Assembly (NCBI GenBank): GCA_015075405.1
Contig: JABTUK010000001.1
Location: forward strand, 2,088,664-2,152,663
Length of the DNA: 64,000 nucleotides
Direction: 5' to 3'
From: Anaerolineales bacterium
GTDB lineage: Bacteria; Chloroflexota; Anaerolineae; 4572-78; J111
The notes beneath the pieces were generated by a model. It did no database searches and had not been told where the DNA came from. It saw only the letters and a program-made list of their open reading frames with translations. Shown here piece after piece: positions 34,436-41,704 of the stretch. How positions within the stretch are numbered: position 1 is the stretch's first letter; each line of letters opens with the position of its first letter. A program made the translations under genes and the position numbers.

Positions 34436-34504
34436 ATGATAGCTGTGAACCTATTTCTCACTGTTTCAACTGAACTTTGCACATGTAGTAAGCGGGCACG
34501 GTAG
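34436..34504 (+). CDS. Upstream ORF with two Cys codons, candidate leader peptide of the cysO operon
   Basis: 22 codons from ATG 34436 to TAG 34502, beginning MIAVNLFLTV and ending TELCTCSKRAR. TGC is at 34478 and TGT at 34484. The pattern L-C-x-C-(S)-K resembles L-C-C-C-K in the ORF upstream of the rhodanese gene. There is no ribosome binding site, a weakness, though Cys-run leader ORFs known elsewhere are often leaderless. The ORF's 3' end overlaps the first arm of a hairpin (34492). Confidence 0.4.
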   Translation: MIAVNLFLTVSTELCTCSKRAR

Positions 34505-34674
34505 CCCCGTTCTCGGCGTTTGAGAGCGAGGGCTGCGGTAGCCCGCATCGCCGTGCAGCAACGACGATGAGACTCTCAACGAAATCTATTCCTGTCAAAC
34601 AAAAACCATAACCTTATAAAGTAGTTATTAAACTTGGCTCATCGTCTATTTATTAGCAGCGATGAGCCTTTTTT
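34492..34674 (+). promoter_or_regulatory. Structured leader, possible attenuator of the cysO operon
   Basis: A layered hairpin is visible: GCGGGC (34492) with GCCCGC (34541), AGCCC (34503) with GGGCT (34530), CGTTCTC (34508) with GAGAGCG (34522). Downstream, GACGATGAG (34563-34571) can pair perfectly over 9 bp with CTCATCGTC (34638-34646), which contains most of the first arm of the terminator. Forming that helix would prevent the terminator. TTGAGAG (34520) can also pair with CTCTCAA (34573). No known riboswitch consensus was recognised. Regulation by cysteine through the upstream ORF is inference. Confidence 0.5.
34636..34674 (+). terminator. T-tailed terminator upstream of cysO
   Basis: GGCTCATCG and CGATGAGCC form a 9-bp perfect stem followed by TTTTTT. 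It lies 67 bp before the cysO ATG, after the candidate promoter, and no promoter is clear between it and the gene. This makes it a candidate attenuator rather than only the end of an upstream unit. Confidence 0.85.
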
Positions 34675-34741
34675 ATTTGTATCTGTCTACAAAATCCGAG
34701 TGTCTGAATAAATTCCAATAAAGGAGAAAAATTACCTGACT

Positions 34742-35017
34742 ATGACAACTGTACGAATTCCCAGCCCCCTGCGACGCTACACCAACGGCCAAAGTAAAGT
34801 CGAAGGCAGTGGGGCGACTGTTCGTGAATTGATTGGCAATTTAGAGACGCAATACCCCGGCATCCAATCGCGCCTGTGTGAAGCCGACGGTCAAATTAAA
34901 CGTTACGTCAATGTGTTTGTCAACGAGGAAGAAATCCGCACGCTGCAAGGGGCCGACACCCCCGTAGCGGACAGAGATGAGGTCTCGATTATTCCCGCGA
35001 TGGCGGGCGGCCGCTAA
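34742..35017 (+). CDS. cysO: CysO-like (ThiS/MoaD family) sulfur carrier protein
   Basis: 91 residues, ubiquitin-like fold. TTVRIPSPLRRYTNGQSKVE, then VRELIGNLETQYPGIQSRLC and the end VSIIPAMAGGR. CysO of actinobacteria ends in AVAGG; its C-terminal Gly becomes a thiocarboxylate that supplies sulfur to CysM for cysteine synthesis. Here an extra Arg follows Gly-Gly, so it may need trimming first. The next genes encode a MoeZ-like activator and a CysM-like synthase, supporting this assignment. Preceded by AAAGGAG. Confidence 0.85.
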   Translation: MTTVRIPSPLRRYTNGQSKVEGSGATVRELIGNLETQYPGIQSRLCEADGQIKRYVNVFVNEEEIRTLQGADTPVADRDEVSIIPAMAGGR

Positions 35018-35032
35018 CGGCAGGGGGATACC

Positions 35033-36253
35033 ATGAGTTACGTTACCAGCGATCAATTGATCGCCAAGCTCAGAAAAGAAATCAAAGAGATTGACGCCCA
35101 CGAATTGGCCCGGCGCATGCAAAGCGACGAGGATTTAACCGTGATTGACGTGCGTGAATTGGACGAATGGAGCCAGGGCCGCATCAAAGGCTCGGTCCAT
35201 ATTCCGCGCGGCTTTTTGGAACTGCGGGTCGAAGCCCTGGTTCCACAGCGCGACCAGTTCATCGCTGTGACCTGCGCCGGCGGTACCCGCAGCCTCTTGG
35301 CCGCGCGTGATTTACAGGAGTTGGGCTACACCAATGTGGTTTCGGTGGCGGGCGGCTTCAACGGCTGGAAAAATGCCGGCTATCCTTTCTCCAAGCCCCA
35401 AATTCTCAATGAAGACCAGCGCCATCGCTACAGCCGCCATACCATTATGCCTGAAGTGGGCGAGGAAGGGCAGTTGCAACTGCTGGGGGCCAGCGTGCTA
35501 CTCATCGGCGCGGGTGGGCTGGGCAGTCCGGCGGCCATTTATTTGGCGGCGGCCGGTGTGGGCAAAATCGGGATTGTGGATTTCGACGTGGTAGACACCA
35601 GCAACTTGCAGCGCCAGATTGTTCATCGCCTGGAAGATGTGGACAAGCCCAAAGTCGAATCGGCGGCCCGGACCATCGCTCAACTGAACCCCGATGTCAA
35701 AGTCATCGGCCACCAGACCCAGTTGACCAGCCACAACGCGCTCGACATCATCAGCCAGTATGATGTGGTCATCAACGGCTCCGATAACTTCCCCACCCGC
35801 TACCTGGTCAACGATGCCTGTGTGCTGCTGGGCAAAAAGTTGGTGGATGGCAGCATCTTCCGCTTTGAAGGCCAGGTGACGGTTTACGACACGGCCAACG
35901 GCAGCCCTTGCTATCGCTGCCTCTACCCCGACCCACCCCCTCCCGGCGAGGTGCCAAGCTGCGCCGAAGGCGGCGTGCTGGGCGTCCTGCCTGGGATCAT
36001 TGGCAGTGTGGAAGCAGTCGAAGCCATCAAGTTGATTCTGGGCATTGGCAGCCCGCTGACCGGCCGTTTGCTGCTCTACGATGCGCTGGAAGCCGAATTC
36101 CGAGAAGTTAGAGTCCGCAAGAACCCGGATTGCCCGGTTTGCGGTGAGCACCCGACTGTGACCCAGTTGATTGATTATGAGCAGTTCTGCGGTATTCCCC
36201 ACGCTGCGCCAGTCAATGTCAATGGCGTCGGTCAGCCGGTGTTAGTCAGTTGA
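35033..36253 (+). CDS. moeZ: Rhodanese-adenylyltransferase fusion (MoeZ/MoeB-like) activating the sulfur carrier
   Basis: 406 residues. N-terminal rhodanese domain (about 15-125) with Cys81 in AVTCAGGTRSLL; then a ThiF/MoeB adenylation domain with the nucleotide loop LLIGAGGLGSPAAIYLA, the conserved R-Q in NLQRQIVHRLEDV, zinc cysteines CYRCLYPDPP and CPVCGEH, and a catalytic Cys in EVPSCAEGG. It would adenylate the carrier C terminus and add sulfur. Most MoeZ proteins have the rhodanese domain at the C terminus; here it is at the N terminus. Starts 15 bp after cysO. Confidence 0.92.
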   Translation: MSYVTSDQLIAKLRKEIKEIDAHELARRMQSDEDLTVIDVRELDEWSQGRIKGSVHIPRGFLELRVEALVPQRDQFIAVTCAGGTRSLLAARDLQELGYTNVVSVAGGFNGWKNAGYPFSKPQILNEDQRHRYSRHTIMPEVGEEGQLQLLGASVLLIGAGGLGSPAAIYLAAAGVGKIGIVDFDVVDTSNLQRQIVHRLEDVDKPKVESAARTIAQLNPDVKVIGHQTQLTSHNALDIISQYDVVINGSDNFPTRYLVNDACVLLGKKLVDGSIFRFEGQVTVYDTANGSPCYRCLYPDPPPPGEVPSCAEGGVLGVLPGIIGSVEAVEAIKLILGIGSPLTGRLLLYDALEAEFREVRVRKNPDCPVCGEHPTVTQLIDYEQFCGIPHAAPVNVNGVGQPVLVS

Positions 36254-36284
36254 ACGTTGAACGTTTCAACGTTTAACCTTCAAC
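36249..36284. repeat. Heptanucleotide foldback across the moeZ stop
   Basis: GTTGAACGTTGAA and TTCAACGTTTAAC, then TTCAAC. The TGA stop of the fusion gene lies inside the left arm. It fills the 47-bp gap before cysM. Confidence 0.7.
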
Positions 36285-36300
36285 CAGAAAAGAGATCGTT

Positions 36301-37272
36301 ATGACCCTTTTAGATACCCTTGAAAAACCCAAAACAATCAATCCCGTTTTTGTCACCCGGCGGCCGCCCCATTTAGGCGAAAGTTTGCTGTCGCGGATTG
36401 GCAACACCCCGCTGCTGCCGCTGCATCGCCTGGCGGCTGCCGCCGGGGTTGACCCTAACGTGGTAGTTTTTGCCAAAGCGGAATGGTTCAACGCCAGCGG
36501 CTCGGTCAAAGCGCGACCGGCCCTCTTTATGATTGAGGAAGGGGAACGCAGCGGCCTGCTCACCCCCGACAAAACCATTATTGACGCCACCTCCGGCAAC
36601 ACCGGCATTGCCCTGGCCATGATTGGCGCGGTCAAAGGTTACAAAGTCAAATTGGTTATGCCGGCCAATGTCAGCAGCGAGCGCAAAAATATTCTTAAGG
36701 CTTACGGAGCGGAACTGGTTCTGACCGACCCCCTGGAAGGGATTGACCTGTCCATTCGCACCGCCCGGCAACTGGCCACGGAAAACCCCGACCTCTACTT
36801 CCGGCCCGACCAGTACAACAATCCGGTCAACTGGCAGGCTCACTACCAGACCACCGGCGTGGAAATCTGGGATCAAACCGGCGGAGCGGTGACTCACTTT
36901 GTGGCCGGCATTGGCACCAGCGGCACGTTGATGGGCACGGGTCGCCGCCTGAAGGATTTTAACCCCCAGGTTGAAGTGATAGCGGTAGAACCGGCGGATG
37001 AATTAGCCATTATCGAGGGCCTCAAGCACATGGAAACCAGCATCGTCCCCGGCATTTACGACCCGGATTTTGCCGACCGCAACATCGCCGTTTATCCCAA
37101 CGACGCCCATGAGTTGGCTCGCCGGCTGGCCCTGGAAGAAGGCATGTTCGTCGGCTATTCCGCCGGAGCGGCGGCCTGGGCAGCTTTGCAAGTAGCCAAA
37201 ACCCTCACTCACGGCGTTGTCGTCACCGTTTTCCCAGATGGCGGGGAGAAGTATTTGAGCGTTGCGGGTTAA
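36301..37272 (+). CDS. cysM: Cysteine synthase of the CysM type
   Basis: 323 residues. PLP fold-type II: the cofactor Lys70 in FNASGSVKARPALF, the loop ATSGNTGIALAMIGA, and the glycine loop AGIGTSGTLMGTG. Sequence flow (TIIDATSGNTG, IVPGIYDPDFADR) follows mycobacterial CysM, which uses O-phosphoserine and CysO thiocarboxylate. From memory, the Arg important for phosphoserine binding follows the E-P of a late motif; here the sequence is VEPADEL, so the acceptor substrate is uncertain. Third gene of the carrier operon. Confidence 0.9.
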   Translation: MTLLDTLEKPKTINPVFVTRRPPHLGESLLSRIGNTPLLPLHRLAAAAGVDPNVVVFAKAEWFNASGSVKARPALFMIEEGERSGLLTPDKTIIDATSGNTGIALAMIGAVKGYKVKLVMPANVSSERKNILKAYGAELVLTDPLEGIDLSIRTARQLATENPDLYFRPDQYNNPVNWQAHYQTTGVEIWDQTGGAVTHFVAGIGTSGTLMGTGRRLKDFNPQVEVIAVEPADELAIIEGLKHMETSIVPGIYDPDFADRNIAVYPNDAHELARRLALEEGMFVGYSAGAAAWAALQVAKTLTHGVVVTVFPDGGEKYLSVAG

Positions 37273-37287
37273 AACAAAAGATCGGAC

Positions 37288-37418
37288 GTAACTGCACAGG
37301 TATCATGTCATTTCGACGAGCCTGCGAGGAGAAATCTTCCAGGTCGGTGCTTGAATAGCCTGCGAGCGGGGAAGATTTCTCGGCCTACGGCCTCGAAATG
37401 ACATGCCTGTGTTGTTAC
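37288..37418. repeat. ATGTCATTTCGA palindromic repeat, copy 3
   Basis: Inner arms ATGTCATTTCGACGAG and CTCGAAATGACAT with GAGAAATC/GATTTCTC. The outer arms differ from the family (GTAACTGCACAGG and CCTGTGTTGTTAC) but still pair with each other. It lies just after cysM in the 409-bp gap to the CBS gene. Confidence 0.85.
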
Positions 37419-37446
37419 GATTGGACAACTACTCAGCTACCATCTC

Positions 37447-37522
37447 AGGCAAGCTTGTGACCGCTAACGGCCGACCGCCAGAATTTATCCAAAACCCGGC
37501 TTTTCGGCGGTCACGGTTGCCT
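37447..37522 (+). other. Structured non-coding element, possible small RNA
   Basis: AGGCAAGCTTGTGACCGC faces GCGGTCACGGTTGCCT around a GC-rich interior. A T-containing terminator follows at 37564. No ORF is present. It may be a small RNA or the 3' end of the preceding operon; strand is assumed. Confidence 0.4.
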
Positions 37523-37563
37523 AAATTGGGGGTTGGTTGAGTGTTTATATCAACTATAGTTAA

Positions 37564-37598
37564 GGAACCTGCCGGGTAAAGGCAGGTTTCTTAATTTT
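37564..37598 (+). terminator. Rho-independent terminator before the CBS gene
   Basis: GGAACCTGCC and GGCAGGTTTC pair around GGGTAAA, followed by TTAATTTT. It directly precedes the CBS gene promoter. Confidence 0.75.
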
Positions 37599-37600
37599 GG

Positions 37601-37628
37601 TTGACAATTGTTAGAATCAGTTTATACT
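37601..37628 (+). promoter_or_regulatory. Sigma70-type promoter of the CBS gene
   Basis: TTGACA at 37601-37606 and TATACT at 37623-37628 with a 16-bp spacer, 54 bp before the CBS gene start. Confidence 0.7.
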
Positions 37629-37681
37629 CTCGTCTGTCAGCCATCATTAGCCAATGTGGTTTTTCAAGGGGGAAGGATCAA

Positions 37682-38116
37682 ATGAACATTAAAAGTATTC
37701 TGGCTAAAAAAGGAATGACGGTTGTAACCATCCATCCTAACCAATCTATTCGTGAGGCGATTGCCCGGCTGGCCCAACACAATATTGGGGCGCTGGTCGC
37801 GGTGGATGAGGCTAATCTGCCGGTGGGTATTTTATCTGAGCGCGATATTACCCGCGCCCTGGCTGCAGACGAGCAGATATTTACTAAATTAGTCAGTGAA
37901 CTGATGACCAAAAATGTGATTACCGGCTTGCCCCAGGATGATTTGATCTCGGTGGCTAATACCATGACCGAAAGACGGATTCGCCATTTGCCGGTGGTGG
38001 AAAAAGGCAAACTGGTGGGTATTGTCTCCATCGGCGATGTGGTCAAAGCTCAGCGTGATCAATATCAGGGCGAGGTTGATACGCTCCAGTCTCAAATTTT
38101 GGGCGAAAAAGCCTGA
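37682..38116 (+). CDS. CBS-domain pair protein
   Basis: 144 residues from ATG 37682 (after GGGGGAAGGA); an upstream start at 37601 would lie in the promoter. Two CBS motifs fill the protein: VVTIHPNQSIREAIARLAQH with GILSERDITRAL, and DDLISVANTMTERRIRHLPV with LVGIVSIGDVV. Such pairs bind adenine nucleotides or metals and regulate partner proteins. No fused enzyme, so the partner is unknown. Probably co-transcribed with the reductase downstream. Confidence 0.92.
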   Translation: MNIKSILAKKGMTVVTIHPNQSIREAIARLAQHNIGALVAVDEANLPVGILSERDITRALAADEQIFTKLVSELMTKNVITGLPQDDLISVANTMTERRIRHLPVVEKGKLVGIVSIGDVVKAQRDQYQGEVDTLQSQILGEKA

Positions 38117-38136
38117 TACTTCGCAAGGTAGGTTTA

Positions 38137-39537
38137 ATGGCTCAATTAGGCACTACTACAAATCCCCTCCGTGTCGCCGTTATCGGTTCCGGTCCCACCG
38201 CCTTCTACGCCGCCGACCACCTCCTCAAACAAAAGGACCTTGTTGTTAAAATTGACATGTTTGACCGCTTGCCCACGCCCTATGGTTTGGTGCGCGGCGG
38301 GGTGGCCCCCGATCATCAAAAAATAAAATCGGTCACCGCCGCCTATGATAAAACGGCCGCTCATCCCAACTTTCACTTCTTTGGCAATGTTGAATTTGGC
38401 CGGGACATTACCCTGGCCGACGTGCGTGACCATTATCATCAGGTTATCTACTGCACCGGGGCGCAAACCGACCGCAGTATGAACATCCCCGGCGAAGAGT
38501 TGCAGGGCAGCCATGCCGCCACCGAGTTTGTAGCCTGGTACAACGGCCACCCCGATTACCGGGATTGTCAGTTTGACCTGTCGCAAGAACGGGCGGCGGT
38601 GGTGGGTGTAGGCAACGTGGCCGTAGACGTGGCCCGCATGTTGTGCCGCACCCCCGCCGAATTGGCCCCAACCGATATTGCCGATTATGCCCTGGAAGCC
38701 CTGAGCCACAGCAAGATTAAAGAAGTGTATTTGCTGGGGCGGCGCGGCCCGGCCCAGGCCGCCTTTACCAACCCCGAAATCAAGGAGTTGGGTGAATTGG
38801 CCGCCGCCGACATTTACGTGCCACCGGCTGAGGCGGAACTGGATGAATTGAGCAAAGCAGAACTGGAACGCTCGCAAGACCGGCTGACGATGAAGAAGGT
38901 GGAAATTTTGCAGAGCTATGCCCACCGGCCCGACGAGGACAAACCTCGCCAGTTGGTAGTCCGTTTTTTGGTTTCGCCGGTGGAACTGCTGGGCGATGAA
39001 AAGGGGCGGGTACGAGCCATCCGGCTGGTAAAAAACAGGCTCCAGCCGACTGAGGCCGGAACGCTGCGGGCGGAACCCACCGGAGAATACGAAGAACTGC
39101 CGGCCGGCCTGGTCTTTCGCTCGGTCGGGTATCGTGGTGTGCCGCTGCCCGGCGTGCCCTTTAATGATAAATGGGGCGTTATTCTCAACAACAAGGGCCG
39201 GGTGATCAACCCCGAAACGCAGCAGCCGGAGGTGGGTCAATACTGCGCCGGTTGGATCAAACGCGGCCCCAGCGGGGTGATCGGCACCAACAAACCGGAT
39301 GCGGTTGAAACTGTCACTTGTATGCTCGAAGATGTGGCTCAGGGTTTAACCTTTCAGCCCGCCCACCCTGAACCGGAGACTGTTGAGGCGCTGATCCACC
39401 AGCGCCAGCCTCGTTACGTGACCTACGCCGATTGGCTCCGGCTGGATGAAATCGAGGTGGCGCGGGGGCAAGAACTGGGCCGCCCGCGCCTTAAATTTAC
39501 CCGCGTCGAAGATATGCTGGCGGCGCTGGGGCGTTGA
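38137..39537 (+). CDS. Ferredoxin-NADP+ reductase, FprA/adrenodoxin-reductase type
   Basis: 466 residues. FAD-binding loop GSGPTAFYAADHLL near the N terminus, the family motif YGLVRGGVAPDHQKIK, an NADP region with VVGVGNVAVDVARML and YLLGRRGPAQAAF, and the C-terminal GWIKRGPSGVIGTNKPDA. Moves electrons between NADPH and ferredoxin; could reduce ferredoxin for Fe-S assembly. Ends 4 bp into the following kinase gene if the latter starts at TTG 39534. Confidence 0.95.
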   Translation: MAQLGTTTNPLRVAVIGSGPTAFYAADHLLKQKDLVVKIDMFDRLPTPYGLVRGGVAPDHQKIKSVTAAYDKTAAHPNFHFFGNVEFGRDITLADVRDHYHQVIYCTGAQTDRSMNIPGEELQGSHAATEFVAWYNGHPDYRDCQFDLSQERAAVVGVGNVAVDVARMLCRTPAELAPTDIADYALEALSHSKIKEVYLLGRRGPAQAAFTNPEIKELGELAAADIYVPPAEAELDELSKAELERSQDRLTMKKVEILQSYAHRPDEDKPRQLVVRFLVSPVELLGDEKGRVRAIRLVKNRLQPTEAGTLRAEPTGEYEELPAGLVFRSVGYRGVPLPGVPFNDKWGVILNNKGRVINPETQQPEVGQYCAGWIKRGPSGVIGTNKPDAVETVTCMLEDVAQGLTFQPAHPEPETVEALIHQRQPRYVTYADWLRLDEIEVARGQELGRPRLKFTRVEDMLAALGR

Positions 39538-40802
39538 GCAGAATAAACTTTGAACCTATGACCCTTCAATTTTTAACCCCGCAACACCTCCATGATCTGT
39601 TAGAATCGCCTGTCTCTACCGAGCCACCGCCAGTCCGGTTAAACTCTCCTATTCTGGGCCTGTTAGCCTCGGCTGACCGCGAAATCATGGCCGACATGAT
39701 AACCGAATGTTCTTATCCACCGGGGACGATTATCTTCAACGAGGGCGATGTTGGCGATGCTTTGTATATTATTCGTTCTGGTCGGGTAGTTGTGGTGAAG
39801 GGGGGCTTTCAAACGCCCATCATCCTGGGCTACCGGGGGACAGGGGAAATCATTGGAGAAATGGCTCTGTTAGAAGACAAACCTCGTTCCGCTTCGGTCG
39901 TAGCCGTCGAAGAAGTACGTCTTTTAAAAGTCAGCCGTGAAAAATTTCAATCTCTGCGGGATAATAGCCCCATCTTTGAGATGGACATTGCTAAAGCTTT
40001 GAGCGCCCGGCTACGCGCCGCCGATGAAGCCCGTGAGGAAGGGCTACAGGCTAAACAATCGCTGTCGGCTCAACTTTCGGCTTTGCAAACTGAAAAAGAG
40101 CAGTTGTTAGAACTACAGCGTCTGCGCGTTGAGGCCAGCGATTTTATGGTGCATGATTTGCGCAACCCGCTCAGCCTGGTCAGCGGCGCGCTGAATGTGC
40201 TGGAAATGACCCTACCCCCGGATATTTTGCAGGCCAACCGGGAGATTTTTAACCTGGCTACAATCAACTGCCAGCGTTTGAACTGGATGATTGACTCACT
40301 CCTGGATATCGCCCGGATGGAAGCGGGCGAAACGGCGCTGCTATTGACCGAAGTGAATTTGGCTGAGTTGGTTGAAAATGTCACAAGCCGGTTGAAAAAC
40401 CCGGCGGAGATTAAAAGTTTGAGTCTGAGTACGGCTGTCCCGACCGATCTCTTCCCCCTCAAAGCCGATAGGGAAAAAATTGAGCGGGTGCTGACTAACT
40501 TAATTGACAACGCCATCAAATTTACGCCTGCCGGGGGGCAAATTACGGTTTCAGTGGAAGCGCAGGCTGAACAATGGATAGTTCGGGTCATCAATACCGG
40601 GCCAATTATCCCTCCTGCCAACCGTGAACACATCTTTGAGCGTTTTGTCCGGCTTTCCGGCGAAACCCTCAGAACCCGCGGCTCCGGGTTGGGGCTGGCC
40701 TTTTGCCGCCTGGCCGTAGAAGCGCATGGGGGCCGCATTTGGGTAGAACCAGATGCTAACGGCCAGGGCAACAGCTTTACTTTTACCCTGCCCAGAACTT
40801 AA
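39534..40802 (+). CDS. Soluble histidine kinase with a cyclic-nucleotide-binding domain
   Basis: 422 residues from TTG 39534, which overlaps the previous stop (TTGA); ATG 39558 is equally possible. A cNMP-binding fold at about 50-165 (GTIIFNEGDVGDALYIIRSG, then IGEMALLEDKPRSASV) is followed by a coiled-coil linker. The HisKA domain has the phospho-His in FMVHDLRNPLSLVSG (about 206), and the ATPase domain has NLIDNAIKFTPAGG and RGSGLGLAFCRL. No membrane helix. Links a cyclic nucleotide or redox ligand to phosphorylation; partner unknown. Confidence 0.92.
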   Translation: MSRINFEPMTLQFLTPQHLHDLLESPVSTEPPPVRLNSPILGLLASADREIMADMITECSYPPGTIIFNEGDVGDALYIIRSGRVVVVKGGFQTPIILGYRGTGEIIGEMALLEDKPRSASVVAVEEVRLLKVSREKFQSLRDNSPIFEMDIAKALSARLRAADEAREEGLQAKQSLSAQLSALQTEKEQLLELQRLRVEASDFMVHDLRNPLSLVSGALNVLEMTLPPDILQANREIFNLATINCQRLNWMIDSLLDIARMEAGETALLLTEVNLAELVENVTSRLKNPAEIKSLSLSTAVPTDLFPLKADREKIERVLTNLIDNAIKFTPAGGQITVSVEAQAEQWIVRVINTGPIIPPANREHIFERFVRLSGETLRTRGSGLGLAFCRLAVEAHGGRIWVEPDANGQGNSFTFTLPRT

Positions 40803-40834
40803 CCCACCTCAACCCTTTTTAAAAAGTCCTCTAA

Positions 40835-40867
40835 AGAGCCGTCAGGTTTATCAAACCTGGCAGCTCT
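40835..40867. terminator. Hairpin after the kinase gene
   Basis: AGAGC ... CAGGTTT ATC AAACCTG ... GCTCT, a nested stem 33 bp after the kinase stop. No T-tract, so terminator strength is doubtful. It lies just before the metallo-hydrolase start. Confidence 0.45.
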
Positions 40868-40889
40868 CCTTGTTGCCGGGAGGTTTATT

Positions 40890-41669
40890 ATCGAACGCAC
40901 CCTCACCCAAACTCACCCCCACGTCTGGCGGCTGGTCGCGCCCAACCCTTCGCCCATGACCGGGCCGGGGACAAACACCTATTTCGTCGGTGGGCAAAAA
41001 GTTGTCATCATTGACCCTGGCCCGGCCGACGACGCTCACCAGGAAAATATCATTGCCGCCTTGCAAACCCTTCAGGCCGCAGCCCAGGCCGTTGTCATCA
41101 CCCACTCCCACCCGGACCACAGCGGCGGCGCACCCGCCCTGGCCCACCGCCTCGACGTCCCCCTGCTCAGCTTTGGTCATCCCCTCCACCATAACGATAC
41201 GCTCCCCTTAGACCTTCCGCCTTCATCCTTCCGCCCTCATCCTTCCTTAACCATCCTCCACACCCCCGGCCACACCCCCGACCATCTCTGCCTGTGGTGG
41301 GCCGAACCCCGTCTCCTGTTTGCCGGGGATTTGGTTGCCGGGCAGGGCACGGTGCTGATTATCCCCCCTGAAGGCGACATGACCGCCTACCTGGACTCGC
41401 TGCGGGCGATGCTGGCCCTGTCGCCGCAGGCCATTTTGCCCGGCCACGGCCCGGTTATCGCCGACGCGCCCGCTTTGCTGCAGCAGTATCTGGACCACCG
41501 GCTGCAGCGCGAACAGCAGGTGCTCGACCTGCTGGCCCAGGGCTATACCACCGCCACCGCCATCGCCGCCCACATTTACGCCGACCGCCCCGAAGCGCTG
41601 GAGATTGCCACTTTGCAAGTCGAGGCCCATTTGCAAAAGCTGAGAAAAGAGGGCCGCTTCGTGTCATAG
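40890..41669 (+). CDS. Metallo-beta-lactamase-fold hydrolase (LACTB2/glyoxalase-II-like)
   Basis: About 259 residues. The metal motif T-H-S-H-P-D-H is in VVITHSHPDHSGG; later ligands are in LHTPGHTPDHLC, LLFAGDLVAG and LPGHGPVIAD. A small C-terminal winged-helix-like region (ATAIAAHIYADRPEAL) resembles LACTB2. The first ATG (40956) would cut into a conserved N terminus, since HPHVWRLVAPNPSPMTGPG is encoded upstream. No ATG, GTG or TTG lies in that stretch; GGGAGG at 40878 sits before ATT 40887 and ATC 40890. I place the start at 40890 with low certainty; 40956 is the conservative choice. Confidence 0.85.
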   Translation: MERTLTQTHPHVWRLVAPNPSPMTGPGTNTYFVGGQKVVIIDPGPADDAHQENIIAALQTLQAAAQAVVITHSHPDHSGGAPALAHRLDVPLLSFGHPLHHNDTLPLDLPPSSFRPHPSLTILHTPGHTPDHLCLWWAEPRLLFAGDLVAGQGTVLIIPPEGDMTAYLDSLRAMLALSPQAILPGHGPVIADAPALLQQYLDHRLQREQQVLDLLAQGYTTATAIAAHIYADRPEALEIATLQVEAHLQKLRKEGRFVS

Positions 41670-41704
41670 AGTCTCCACTTGCGTTTTGCCGTAATCAGTA
41701 CAAA

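Noticed and set aside
34492..34557. A known riboswitch (SAM, TPP, cobalamin, Moco) before cysO
   Set aside because: None of the consensus cores I know are present; described only as a structured leader.
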